A stretch of DNA of 64,000 nt from Vitellaria paradoxa (lineage: Eukaryota > Streptophyta > Magnoliopsida > Ericales > Sapotaceae): NCBI GenBank assembly GCA_019916065.1, contig CM034244.1:27954471-28018470 (forward strand). The letters run 5' to 3'. A program made the position numbers and the translations under genes. The notes below the pieces were generated by a model. The model was not told the DNA's origin. It saw only the letters and a list, made by a program, of their open reading frames with translations, and ran no database searches. This document shows, piece after piece, positions 35,801-43,815 of the stretch; within the stretch, counting starts at the first letter, position 1; every line of letters begins with the position of its first letter.

Positions 35801-38800
35801 TTATTTTCTCTCAACAGTATGCATTTAATAAGTTTTCAATAGTTTTAGTCATCAAAAAACAAACTTCCTACTCCACAAATCTATGTTTCATTCAAATTCT
35901 TACTTTGCAAGGCCTTAATGTTTTCAACTGGGCTAATAACTAGTAATGTGACTAGTGGTCATCATAAGCTCCATTGCTTTTGCTTCCTTTGCTAGTCTAG
36001 TCGTAGGATTAAAAAAAGGGGCTTCAATATATTCAAGGTTAAATTACACGTATCTCCTCTCAACATTTGGATAATTACACTTACTATCCCTCAACATTCA
36101 AAATTTATAGCCACCTCCTTTATTATGAAATGTTAGTAACAAGTTATTCCTCTCGTTAAAAAAAAAAAAAAAAACCAACAACAACCACCACCACCACAGC
36201 AACGACAATAACAAAGATGATGCCATTAATTTTTTCTTTTCTCAAAAACACATTAGTATCCCCACCCAACAAGCTAATACCCCTATACACTAAACAACTC
36301 ATTAGCCTATGGTCCAACTCAAACATTCCCAATATCTGAACCTCACCTCTTAGATATTAGGGTTTCATCATCTTTTTTCGAAGCCATTGCACTTACCACC
36401 ATTGCCTCAATCTCAAATTTGATATTTGAAAATTTTAGGGTTTTTTAAGCTTCAATTTTACTCTCGTAGTGAAGCCGATAGCTTCATTAAAAAACGAATC
36501 TTTTCTTTTTTTTTTTAACTCTCTCTCTATAGAAATGTTTGCATGCAACAACGGCAGCAAGGGGTTGGGCAAGGGAGGAGTGAAGCATCACCAAACTGGT
36601 GATTTGCCCACTTGCTCATAGAGGTGGGGAGAAGAGGATCATCAATCTTATCTGTGAGGAGACTCACGGCTTCCTCAAGATCTTCCACAAGAACATCATC
36701 ATAGACTCTATGACCTACACTCTTAAGATGCAGGGGAGGACTCCGTATAGTTTCGGTGGTTAATTGCTTAGGGTGTTTTGTTGAATGGTAGATTGGGCAT
36801 GCAAATGGTGATTTCAAGGTTAGTGTTGTTACGTTTTGAAATTAGATTTTAGAAATGTATTGGAATAAATATTTAAATATGCATTTGGATATGAAATTTG
36901 ATTTTTCTCAAATAAAATTTCTTTTGAATTCAGCTCCAAAAAAAAAAAAAGCTTCCAACCCAATTTTCTTTTTTTTTTGGGGGGGGGGGAATCATGTCAA
37001 TTCCAAAAAAAATATAAATAAAAAAGATATGGTTTGTGGTTTTGGTTGATGTTGCAAAAATATTTTCATCTCTCTTGAGATAGTAGGCGATTAACTGGAT
37101 ATGTATTAGACTGTCGATTTAAGCATAAGACAAATTTTGAAAGCTCTGCATGGGAAGGTTTTGGTTTGGATGGTTTGATGATTTATCTGGAGACGATTTC
37201 AATTATAAAAGGGTAAATTCGGTATCATATTTAATTTTATAGCTAATGTCATCATTTTACATCCAAATCCTAACAACAAATTGGCAGAAGGATTGAGGGA
37301 ATATGGGTGTAATTTACCCTATATTCAATAATAACAAGAATGATTATCTGGTTCTCACATCGAGAATTCGGGTTGTGTGCTTGTGTTACATAAGCCTTAG
37401 TCTGTAGCCCAAGTTTTGACTTGGGTTGTGGACCCTGGTGTTAAAAAACAGAGGAATCTGCCCACTTCACGGCGTGTGTTAGCAACCGCGTGTAAGCATG
37501 AAGGCCATGGTTCCTGTTGTGAGACTGGTTCCCACATCGGGAATTCGGGTTGTGTGCATGTGTTATATAAGCCTTAGTTTGCAGCCCAAGTTTTGACTTG
37601 GGTTGTGGACTCTGGTGTTAAAAAATCAGAAGAATGATTATGTTAAGTTCAAGACAAGGTTACACATGAGGGAAGTGTTGAGTAAGTTAAAATATATATT
37701 GCAGAGCATGTTTCCTTAACTATTTAAGTTGTTAGATGAGATGATGGTATAAAAGCAAGTAAAGGTCCAGAATTAAAACCTCACTGCCAACCCCCCTCCC
37801 CCCCCCCCCCCAAAAAAAAGAAAAAAAAAAGTTAGTCTGAACACAGGTAAAGAGACATGTTGAGAAAAAAAGAATCAATATAAATAATAAAGTTACCGCT
37901 CCCTAATAATTTAAGCTTTCGGAACAACTAATAACATGGTATTAGTCCATCAAAGTTATGATTCTAAGAGGACATGTGTTCAACTCTTCTATTGTTTGTG
38001 CACTATCTGTTGTTTCAGTTAATGTGTCACATAAGGGGGAGTGTTAAGTGCAAGACGGGACTGCATGTGAAGGAAAGTGTTAAGTAGCTTGATATACATT
38101 CTTGAGTCAAATTCCTTACAATTTAAGCTCTTAGGCGAGATAATGATTGAGTCTAACAATAACGAGAACAATTAAGTCCAGGTACCTTATAGTCCCAATA
38201 CAAGGAAAATGGTTTCAATCCTTCAAGAACACAAAAGGAAAACAATCTTGTTCTACTTTTGCTAGAAATTAATGCCACGGTATTTTGGCTTGTGCATAAT
38301 TTGTTTCACATAAAGACTACCTCTTGATTGACCATAATGTCTAGAGCTAAAGAAAAACTATCACATCTACATCTGGTGCAAGAACCATCATAAATATAGC
38401 TCAAACTTTTTCTGATATAAAAATAGATTTATGGCAAAGACATAAAAGCTACACATGCCCTTCAACCTACTGATGCACACTTGTAAGTACTACAAGCTCA
38501 TTAAGATTTCCCTAAAATTTTAATAAATAAACACAAAAAAGTTAGTGCCCTCAGTAAAGGAAAAACAATAAAATTACAAGCACCATAACTTGTATCTAAA
38601 CAAATGACTCAGCATAAAGCACACTCAGGCAAGAAATCCCATTAATTTGAGGTAAAGGTAGAAGTCCAATTACTGACCATAAAAAAGGTACAGGTCCAAT
38701 TAAAAAAATAAGGAATTCTTTGAGAGAGGATTACTTGTTCTTCCTACACAGCTCCTTACCCCCCCCCAGGCCCGCCACCCACCCAAAAAAAAATGACAAA

Positions 38801-41728
38801 TAAAAAATAAAGAAAACTAGAATGATACTCTATATCAGTGCCAGAAGAGATAAAGGCTTTGGAAAATGTTTTATCCCCAAAGCACTATACCTTGACCATT
38901 GTCCAAAACCTTAGGAATATGCATGGATAACCAGCCTACCTTGTATGTGGAACAGATATCAGGAAACACCAAATGAAGCAGAACATCAACAGAATAAGTA
39001 AACACACAATAATTACAGTACAGTACACACCAAAGGGAATGTCAATTCACTGTTAGCAACCAGACAAGATCTACCAGATCCAACTGCACCCTCTCCATAC
39101 CCACGAACACTGCCCAGTCCCCCAATGGCAAATGCTTGGTAAGGAGCTATGTCCCCTACAACGGAACCACCTGTCAAGCTGTCAAAGGAAAAGATATATA
39201 TTATTTATAGAATTTTAAATAATATACATATATCAAATTACTTAACTGATTACAAGAAATGTTGCAACTATAAGATAAGCAGGATGTATCATAACAGGCT
39301 TCATGAAGTTTGACAAGGGGGTTAGTAATCACCACTTAGACTCGCTCCCACGGTATCTACATCTTGTAAAAGAAATTTGTTCAGTTTGATATGGATTCCT
39401 ATTTTGAGAATGATAATATCGTCCATCTAGTGTTGCTTCTCAGGGCATAATCCTAGCTCTTTTTATTTTTTATTTTTTATTTTTTTTCTTTTTTACTTCT
39501 AAACTTCCAAACCCCTAGATACTAATAAGTTCGTTATAAAACTCCCTCAGAACAATTTTAAAGCATACGGTTTTTTTGCTTCTTGGTTCACTTTCTACAC
39601 GCTTGTGTCTTGACACTTCCTGCTTCAAGGATACTTGAGTATTTTGGGAATCCCACTTTCTTCTAGCCCTACCATACACTATCCACGTTGTGACAAGATT
39701 GATGACTAGAGTGCCACCTTAAAGAGAATATATCTCACCTTGTCAAAAGAAATGCCGGCCCAAATCTAACTCCCTTTGATGCAACAAATTTGAACCGGTT
39801 GAAGATCAACCACTTGGATAGAACAGGAATTCCTTGTTCGATTTGCAGACCAAACTGCAAATATTTGGAAGTCAAAAAAATACAATGTAACCAGCCCCAT
39901 TAAGATCATGCATCAATTGGCAATAACAACATTTGGTTTCAGTTTGGTTTGTAGAGATATATTACTCGACTGAAACTATGATCATTTGCCTTTGCAAATT
40001 GAGACTCCTGCTTCAATACTACCATACAGTCATGATATCTGCCACTGCATAACAAGTATTTCACACACAAGTTCCAAAATCAGCCTGCCAGCCAGTTTGA
40101 AAATAGGATTTAAAAAAAAAAAAAAGAGCCTTTGACTACCTGCAGGTCAATGGAAACCCATCAAGATCTCTGCTTATTATGCGGCCATCATCATTAATTG
40201 GACGGACGTGCTGCATGAAGACAATTCACTTTTAAACTCAGGTCTGAACCTAAAACATAAAAACATATGCTTTGTACTTTCTAACAAATGTAACAACCCA
40301 CACAAACCTCAAACTTTATACTCGTTTTGCTGCTCCAGTGTGAACTTGCAGGCTCATTCAGGTCTATCCCTGCAGATAAACGACAAAGGTTTACACCTCC
40401 ACTCCCTGAACGGGAGAAGTTGTCAACAGGCACGCCATGGACCCCAATTTCTGGTGAAATAGAGTGCTGGCAAGCAGAGTTATTCAAATTAGATGGCTAC
40501 AAATTAACACCAATATCTTCTTCAAATGAATGTTTTTGCTTCAATTTCCAAGTTCAATTTTCAAAAATTTGCCTGAATTGGTTCGGAAAGTTTTCGTTAA
40601 GCCTAGTTCTACTGATTTTGATAATCTAGGCTTCCACTGTTCAAGCTATACAAACAAACACTGAAATTAGGAAAATCCTAAAACTTTCACCCAAGAAAAT
40701 CAAACTTATATTCATCCTCCGCTGGTTTTTCATAACTAAATCCAAAAGTTCCACGCTAAGGCCCATTTCAAACAAAATCAAAATTATGTTGATGGTCTTT
40801 GTACAGGCAAAAGAAGCCATTTCCTATCGAAATTGCTTATCAGAATTAGATTTTTTATTCAAATTCCCAGTAATAGACTGGCAGTTTCCAAGTTCGTTTC
40901 CAAGTTCAAGGTCGAACCAACCCTAAAGGTCCTATCAGATCCATTTCTGGTGAAATTCACAATGCAGCGTCTACTTGTTCTCATTTGCAATGTACAATTA
41001 TAGAAGACAAAAACCTGAATGACAAAAGTCGGTTGAGGAAGCCATTCGGGCCTCGGTTTCCTATAAGCTATCAAGAGATTGGAATCATACAGCCCCTTGT
41101 CCCACGAGACATCAAGCTTCTCACTCCTCCCAAACAAATTGGGGTGTCTAATGCAAAAACTGCCAAAAAAATTCAACCAATCATTTCCCCAAAACGTAAC
41201 AAACCCAAAACAAATCAAATAAATAAGTAAAATATTCAAAATTGAAATGAAAACAAAGAGAAGACGTAACACAATGCAAAAGACTGCCAAGAAAAACAAT
41301 TGAACCAATCATTTTACCAAAACCCAACAACAAAAGATTAAACTAATCAAAATTGAAATGGAAAACAAAGAGAAGAAGTAACACAACCCTACCTCCCAAT
41401 TACTAGTGAAAGTGGACTGCCAGAGTTCCTGTCTCAAAAGAGAGAGAGGAGAGAGAATTGTTTAGACAGAACAGAGTGAAGAAATGATGCAAAATAAGAC
41501 TAGTAAAAGCAAAAACCTGAAAGGAGAGAGCATCAGAGCAGCACATAGCTTGTGGGTAAAATCGACATTGAAGTCTATCTTGGCTGTAGCACAAAAACCC
41601 AAGCAATCATCACCATAACCATCACAGCAATCAATGGGTAAAAGATACTATGAAAATACTTTTGTGGGTTTTGCTTCAAAATGTAGGAATTGACCTTTGC
41701 CAGCGTGGATACTCTTCTGAGCTCCCAT
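20786..41728 (-). CDS. OEP36: OEP36-like chloroplast outer-envelope Omp85-family protein (11 exons)
   Basis: Exons read downwards: 41728-41695, 41583-41517, 41428-41393, 41159-41015, 40466-40308, 40210-40140, 40044-39966, 39854-39739, 39178-39031, 24512-24443, 20943-20786. They total 1,083 bp: 360 residues plus TGA. All introns are GT-AG, phases agree at every junction and no stop interrupts the frame. The protein starts [11 protein letters not shown]. It contains [36 protein letters not shown], the Omp85 hallmark [19 protein letters not shown], and ends FGFSNLAS. Plant OEP36/P36 proteins are beta-barrels of the chloroplast outer envelope related to OEP80 and lack N-terminal POTRA domains, as here; the length fits. 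Introns 1-8 are 88-560 bp; intron 9 is 14.5 kb and intron 10 is 3.5 kb. The gene looks intact. Paralogue-level naming (P36 versus P39) is uncertain. Confidence 0.92.
21750..22130. mobile_element. Tourist/Harbinger-like MITE
   Basis: The 381-bp element starts GGCATGGTTTGGCAACCCCG and ends with the complementary CGGGGTTCCCAAACCATGCC, giving 22-bp inverted repeats with one mismatch. It is flanked by the 3-bp direct repeat TCA (21747-21749 and 22131-22133), the duplication length of PIF/Harbinger elements. It has no coding capacity. It contains two copies of the palindrome GGGTCGACCC at 21875-21905. Confidence 0.82.
23404..23740. repeat. GCTCG/GGCTCG-rich dispersed repeat
   Basis: It starts at an A-run and carries many GCTCG, CAAGCTT and GGCTC words ending near GCTCATTTACAACCCT. 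Such sequences recur widely in plant genomes as short non-autonomous repeats. The element class is unknown and no clear termini were found. Confidence 0.45.
24443..24512 (-). CDS. OEP36: OEP36-like gene, exon 10
   Basis: A 70-bp exon isolated between two large introns. It has a TATATCCAG acceptor and a GTTAGT donor. It encodes [19 protein letters not shown] and the following residues, which continue in phase from exon 9 and into the [13 protein letters not shown] of exon 11. It was found by looking for the expected barrel segment. Confidence 0.9.
24722..26012 (-). mobile_element. RTE-type LINE, 5' truncated
   Basis: On the minus strand the segment opens inside reverse transcriptase ([15 protein letters not shown] at about 26005-25960), runs through the rest of RT and a C-terminal domain, and ends in a 3' tail where GACCCCACCTAGTGGG and AAGGCTTGATTTGG lead into a TTATTATTATTTTG-like end. 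These are the usual features of plant RTE LINEs, which copy by target-primed reverse transcription and are often truncated at the 5' end. The endonuclease is missing and the RT is frameshifted. No target duplication was identified. Confidence 0.85.
24866..26012 (-). pseudogene. RTE LINE reverse transcriptase fragment
   Basis: The RT palm is readable at 25897-25394: [39 protein letters not shown] and the catalytic FADDIIL. The RTE C-terminal region is at 25225-24866: [36 protein letters not shown] and [15 protein letters not shown] 2-bp loss near 25950 and a break between 25393 and 25226 disrupt the frame, and the N-terminal half is absent, so it is inactive. Confidence 0.85.
26013..26500 (+). 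pseudogene. hAT-type transposase C-terminal fragment
   Basis: Plus-strand translations resemble the C-terminal part of plant TTF-type/DUF4371 hAT transposase-like proteins. There is [17 protein letters not shown], then [15 protein letters not shown] and LQYYEHNV, and further on [17 protein letters not shown], the usual hAT dimerisation region. Stops and frameshifts occur throughout. It abuts the truncated 5' end of the LINE, so the LINE may have inserted into it. Confidence 0.7.
26866..26896. repeat. (AAAT)n microsatellite
   Basis: About seven tandem copies of a 4-bp AAAT unit. Confidence 0.9.
26954..27269 (+). repeat. 5' LTR of the gag-only element
   Basis: 316 bp, matching the 3' copy through the AGGAAGTTTGTTTAG, CTTCAATTATTTTAGGGTT and TTTCTGT...CATCA blocks. 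It begins with a degenerate CGATGAAG where the 3' copy has TGATGAGG, and contains an (ATT)n/T-rich stretch. Confidence 0.65.
27270..27284 (+). promoter_or_regulatory. Primer-binding site (tRNA-Met type), degenerate
   Basis: TTTGGCATCAGAGC directly after the 5' LTR differs by one base from the plant initiator tRNA-Met complement TGGTATCAGAGC. Confidence 0.75.
27804..28001 (+). pseudogene. gag-only element: gag N-terminal part
   Basis: The ORF starts at the ATG at 27804 (or 27813) and encodes about 65 residues rich in Asp, Asn and Tyr ([19 protein letters not shown]). It ends where the copia element inserted; the frame resumes beyond it at 33394. The retrotransposon gag domain continues in the second part. 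Confidence 0.7.
28002..28197 (-). repeat. 3' LTR of the young copia element
   Basis: 196 bp, preceded on the coding strand by the polypurine tract TTGAGGGGGCG. Confidence 0.95.
28198..28208 (-). promoter_or_regulatory. Copia polypurine tract
   Basis: Minus-strand TTGAGGGGGCG directly upstream of the 3' LTR, the primer for plus-strand synthesis. Confidence 0.85.
28205..31575 (-). pseudogene. Copia pol (protease-integrase-RT-RNase H), one frameshift
   Basis: The frame continues from the gag stop. Protease: [14 protein letters not shown]-pre-integrase: [13 protein letters not shown] with [11 protein letters not shown]. Integrase D,D35E: HTDVWGP, FRSDN and NGVAERKH. Reverse transcriptase: [41 protein letters not shown] and the catalytic YVDDIIL. 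RNase H starts YSDADWAG; a single-base indel near 28650 then shifts the frame, and the rest continues at 28648-28205 ([39 protein letters not shown]). Apart from that shift and the upstream TAG, the whole region is open, in keeping with near-identical LTRs. Confidence 0.92.
31576..32487 (-). CDS. Copia gag
   Basis: 303 residues. The N-terminal helical gag domain ([18 protein letters not shown], later [19 protein letters not shown] and FLSGLNPDL) is followed by a Gly/Ser/Arg-rich stretch and a CCHC knuckle ([16 protein letters not shown]2CX4HX4C) near the C-terminus. It would form the cytoplasmic particle and bind RNA. The start is the first ATG after the leader. The ORF stops at TAG (31578-31576) in the same frame as pol, so gag and pol were probably one continuous frame before a C-to-T change, or are joined by read-through. 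Confidence 0.9.
   Translation of the reverse strand: MVGVMAKSEDQIFNQTVFLKADDVPCSITPKKLNGDNYLGWSHAVKTFLQGKNKLKYLTDDAPPSTDPTYNIWMSEDAIVMGLLWHSLEDSVATTVEFCDSSKRIWECLAESYSQKSNVSRVYELYEQMFSAKQGDRSLSEYYSHLKSLWEQLLQYRPFSTDLLQQKKYWEEFMIANFLSGLNPDLRGFKDQILASETLPTAASAYSRIQRSSLGNRSTNPENTTLPADSSALVSQYSRGGSSRGSRGGRNNRGGSRGGGRSSGNKDERKCTFCGGTNHTEPYCWKKYGKPEQAHHVNDHGFT
32530..32753. repeat. Tandem duplication in the copia leader
   Basis: A 94-bp unit (32530-32623) recurs at 32636-32753 with an internal short duplication of about 24 bp (the GGGCAGCAAATCAAYAGTAAAA part). It lies between the primer site and gag, in the untranslated leader. Confidence 0.85.
33186..33197 (-). promoter_or_regulatory. Copia primer-binding site (tRNA-Met)
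   Basis: On the minus strand TGGTATCAGAGC follows the 5' LTR with no gap, a perfect 12-base match to the usual plant initiator tRNA-Met primer site. Confidence 0.93.
33198..33393 (-). repeat. 5' LTR of the young copia element
   Basis: 196 bp, identical to the other LTR except for one G/A difference (A at the position matching G28183). On the coding strand it starts TATTAGAAGATATT and ends TTTTAACA. Confidence 0.95.
33394..34151 (+). pseudogene. gag-only element: gag C-terminal part
   Basis: After the nested copia and one copy of AGTAT, the reading frame continues through [12 protein letters not shown] and a retrotransposon gag core ([21 protein letters not shown], then [15 protein letters not shown]), ending at TAA 34151. 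No CCHC knuckle, protease or RT follows; the rest is an acidic region of unknown role. The gag was open when the copia landed, since removing the insert and one target copy leaves it in frame. Confidence 0.75.
34152..34365 (+). other. 3' untranslated part of the gag-only element
   Basis: A short region between gag and the 3' LTR with no clear long polypurine tract (the nearest is CCCGAGAGT before 34366), which leaves the LTR start uncertain. Confidence 0.4.
34366..34700 (+). repeat. 3' LTR of the gag-only element
   Basis: 335 bp beginning TGATGAGGAG and ending CCCACATCA. It aligns with the 5' LTR but with many substitutions and small indels. Confidence 0.65.
34961..35173 (-). mobile_element. 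tRNA-derived SINE
   Basis: A 213-bp unit on the minus strand starting TGACCCCGAGGGTC and ending in an A-tail (T-run at 34961-34974 on the plus strand). It is flanked by a 13-14-bp direct repeat GGAGTATGTCCCTT (from 34948 and at 35174-35187). Near its 5' end are RNA polymerase III promoter boxes: AGCTCAACGG fits box A (RGYNNARNGG) and GGTTCGAATCT fits box B. This is the usual layout of plant SINEs, which move using LINE enzymes. It lies in intron 9, antisense to nothing but in the same orientation as the host gene. It is a SINE, not a tRNA gene, because no cloverleaf 3' half follows. Confidence 0.88.
35190..36027. repeat. Intron 9 sequence with two diverged repeat copies
   Basis: Two related segments (about 35526-35607 and 35739-35820) share TAACCA.CATCT...CTAAAAGTTT and TTATTTTCTCTCAA, spaced about 213 bp apart. 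They look like the antisense of a dispersed plant retroelement tail; sense-strand relatives are at 37640-38160. The rest is unremarkable. Confidence 0.4.
36037..37319. mobile_element. Non-autonomous Mutator-like element
   Basis: The 1,283-bp segment begins GGTTAAATTACAC and ends with the complement of GGGTAAATTACAC, one mismatch in the first 13 bp. It is flanked by a perfect 9-bp direct repeat TATATTCAA (36028-36036 and 37320-37328), the Mutator signature. No transposase is present. The interior includes a reverse-strand ORF (36817-36527, 96 codons) without recognisable homology that could be captured host sequence, plus a few homopolymer runs. The terminal sequence resembles, but is not the same as, that of the MULE at 14217-19111. 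Confidence 0.85.
37349..37637 (+). repeat. Duplicated cassette with snRNA-like USE and TATA box
   Basis: Two copies of about 110 bp (37349-37460 and 37526-37637) lie 177 bp apart. Each has a TCYCACATCG word like the upstream sequence element of plant snRNA genes, about 24-25 bp before a TATA-like box (TTACATAAG, TTATATAAG), and a CCCAAG...CTTGGG hairpin downstream. The direct repeat AAGAATGATTAT lies at 37337-37348 before copy 1 and reappears at the end of copy 2. This may be a TRIM (tiny LTR element) or a retroposed dimer; neither a primer site nor an RNA product is evident. Confidence 0.5.
37640..38160 (+). repeat. Diverged repeat copies (AAGTGTTRAGTA... AGATGATG)
   Basis: Two segments (about 37650-37745 and 38030-38155) share GTTAAGTGCAAGAC, GGAAGTGTTAAGTA and AGCTCTTAGGCGAGAT-like words. 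They resemble sense copies of the repeats at 35526-35820. Class unknown. A run of C (37793-37810) lies between. Confidence 0.4.
38160..39030. other. Intron 9, proximal part, nothing recognised
   Basis: No coding or transposon signature was identified between the repeats and the exon 9 splice donor. Confidence 0.5.
39031..41728 (-). CDS. OEP36: OEP36-like gene, exons 1-9 cluster
   Basis: This compact block encodes the first 285 residues or so: the N-terminal start, the first barrel strands (WDKG segment, exon 4), the SRSGSGGVN segment (exon 5), HVRPINDDG (exon 6), the VVLKQES segment (exon 7), the EQGIPV...FNRFKF segment (exon 8) and [14 protein letters not shown] (exon 9). Exon 1 was set at 41728 because the ATG gives the MGAQKS start and leads in phase through a GTCAAT donor. 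A second upstream ATG (41739) in another frame is not supported. Exon 9 ends at 39031 before a GTGTGTAC donor. Confidence 0.92.
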
Positions 41729-42000
41729 ACCGTTACCGGTTCCACCATTCAAATACAACTATCATCAATCAGCAGAATAAATAGAAAGTTGTTCCATTTG
41801 TATTCCAAAGAGAATGTTTTGAGAGAGACAGACACAGAGAGAGTTTTTGTTTGGTGCTTTGCGTGCAATAGTTATTTGGCATCTATTGATCGTTCGTTGA
41901 GAAGCGCCGAGAGAAACCCAATTTATCCCTTTCCTTTCTGAATGTTCTATGCTTTTGGCGATGTTTGAACCTTGACGACGGCAAGGCATCTAATTTTTGA
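41729..42000 (-). promoter_or_regulatory. 5' UTR and proximal promoter of the OEP36-like gene
   Basis: Upstream of the ATG the plus strand shows GAGA-rich sequence (41820-41845), giving a TC-rich minus strand typical of plant 5' UTRs. No convincing TATA box was found at a definite distance, so the transcription start is unknown. Confidence 0.35.
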
Positions 42001-42738
42001 GGGAAGTTCCTAACCTTGTGTTTGGATAAATTTTTGCTAGATTTATTTAAGTGTTTTTCGTTTGGATAAATTCATTGGTTTATTTAAATGTTTTTTTGAT
42101 AAAATTTTGCAATAGTTTATGGTGAAGCTGTTAAAAAGGCATCCAAAAATTTAAGAGATAAGATTTAATTTTTTTTTTGCTAAATATCAATAAGAAAAAA
42201 TAATTTTTTGCTAAATATCAATAAAACAAAAAAAAATACTTTTTTAAAGATAAATAAGATTTAATTTTTTTGGCTAAATATCAATATAAAATAATTTTTT
42301 TTAAAAAGGTCTAAAAAAACTATTCAAAATTTTATTATAGGTGTGTTTGGAGTTATATAAATTTGTATAAATTTATAAAAGTTAGTCTCTTGTATTTTGT
42401 GTAGTAAATAAAAAAATTTAAATTTTACAGTTTCGTAATTTGTATTTTAGTGATTTGTACAATTTTATAGTTTTTTAACTAAAAACAGTGTCTATGTAAG
42501 CGTGCGAGGCCAAAAAAATATACTTGGACACCACAAATGATATGTGGCACTCTTTCACCCTGTCTCCTAAATTAGGGAAGAAAAAACCTCTCACTCTCTC
42601 ACACACTTCCACTATTCCTACTTTTCTGATGTAAAAAAAATGGAAAACTACATCCTATATAAATAAAGTAAGAGAGAGAAAATGGGTACATTCTAAACTT
42701 GTACTAGAAGCTCTCCTTCTTTTTTTCCATAATGGAAA
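42001..42738. other. AT-rich intergenic DNA
   Basis: It contains short repeated AT-rich words (TTTTTTTGCTAAATATCAATAA three times at about 42170-42290, with variation) but no gene or bounded element. Confidence 0.45.
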
Positions 42739-43815
42739 TGTCACGTCTCGGATTTCTTTGACCTGAAGTGGACTTGCTAAATACATACAACAATCCATAG
42801 TCACACATATATAATCTATTTTCGATGAAAACCGACCACAACAAGATTATTATTATACATCACAAACACCACTTCATATTAGGCTCTAAATATAATTATA
42901 AATCTCACAATCGAGGTATCCCAAAATAATACAATAACATTAAAAACAAATAATATAAAAAGGTAAAGAGAAAACTCTAAATCTTCTAATCGACAAGTCC
43001 AGTAGGCAGTCACGCATCCAAATCAACAAACACCATTATAGGAGAGTGAACACCAAACCATATGTACCCACTTCATATGTAAGCATACATAATAGGTCCC
43101 ATCATGCAACTAAACATGATTATGCTTTTCAACCAAATAACATAACTCAAAATATGAATGCATCCTATGTTCAGCTCACTCAACATTTTATCAATTCATC
43201 TTTCCTTCATTACATTCATTTCATTATCATGTTCTCATTACATTATTTTCATGCTATTTAATAATCATATTAAACACCTAAATCCTTAACATACCAATGT
43301 TAACACATTCGATCTCTTCAACATCACTACCATTTAATAACTAAGTAGTTTATATCATCATTTACTATAATTTCCCTAATCATGTTCATCTACGTTATAA
43401 TAATTTAACCAATTTAACATACTATATGCCTTACCATGCATCTACATAAGCAAACAATATCTTACTATCAACTCAATTTATTTCTCATTATCATTTTAAT
43501 AAAACTAACATCTTATCTCCTCATCATCCTTATCTTATACTTAATTTCATTCATCTTTAACAAAATAATATTATAATCAAATTATTATCTCATAAGCCCT
43601 ACCATACTATTATATGAGTAGGTTATAACATTATATTATATCAATAGCATAGCCCAACTTAGCACCACATGCATCACATGCACTACTTAACTCAATTTAA
43701 AAACACAACACCGCAGTTACATATTTCAACCCCTCAATGGTTATATCCGGATTATTACCCATGAATGTTTTTATCTTATTAACTTGTTTCATTATTCATT
43801 AACCTTTCACATAAC
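42739..43815 (-). mobile_element. LTR-like sequence hosting the Athila-like element, left part
   Basis: It begins TGTCACGTCTCGGA, a typical plant LTR terminal word, and has the antisense character of Del/Tekay-like LTRs seen at 638-2613. It is split by the composite at ATAAC and continues at 62044. Its far end cannot be located with confidence. Confidence 0.35.

Larger units (their letters stand above)
24513..39030 (-). other. Intron 9 of the OEP36-like gene (14.5 kb, transposon-filled)
   Basis: Bounded by a GTGTGT donor (39030) and a TATCCAG acceptor (24513). It contains, low to high: RTE LINE, hAT fragment, gag-only LTR element with nested copia, SINE, non-autonomous MULE and a duplicated USE/TATA cassette. 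Introns 1-8 are all under 600 bp, so almost all excess length comes from insertions. Confidence 0.88.

Noticed and set aside
40327..40629. Plus-strand ORFs over 40208-41230
   Set aside because: Shadows of OEP36-like exons 4-6, which are on the minus strand with splice sites and homology.
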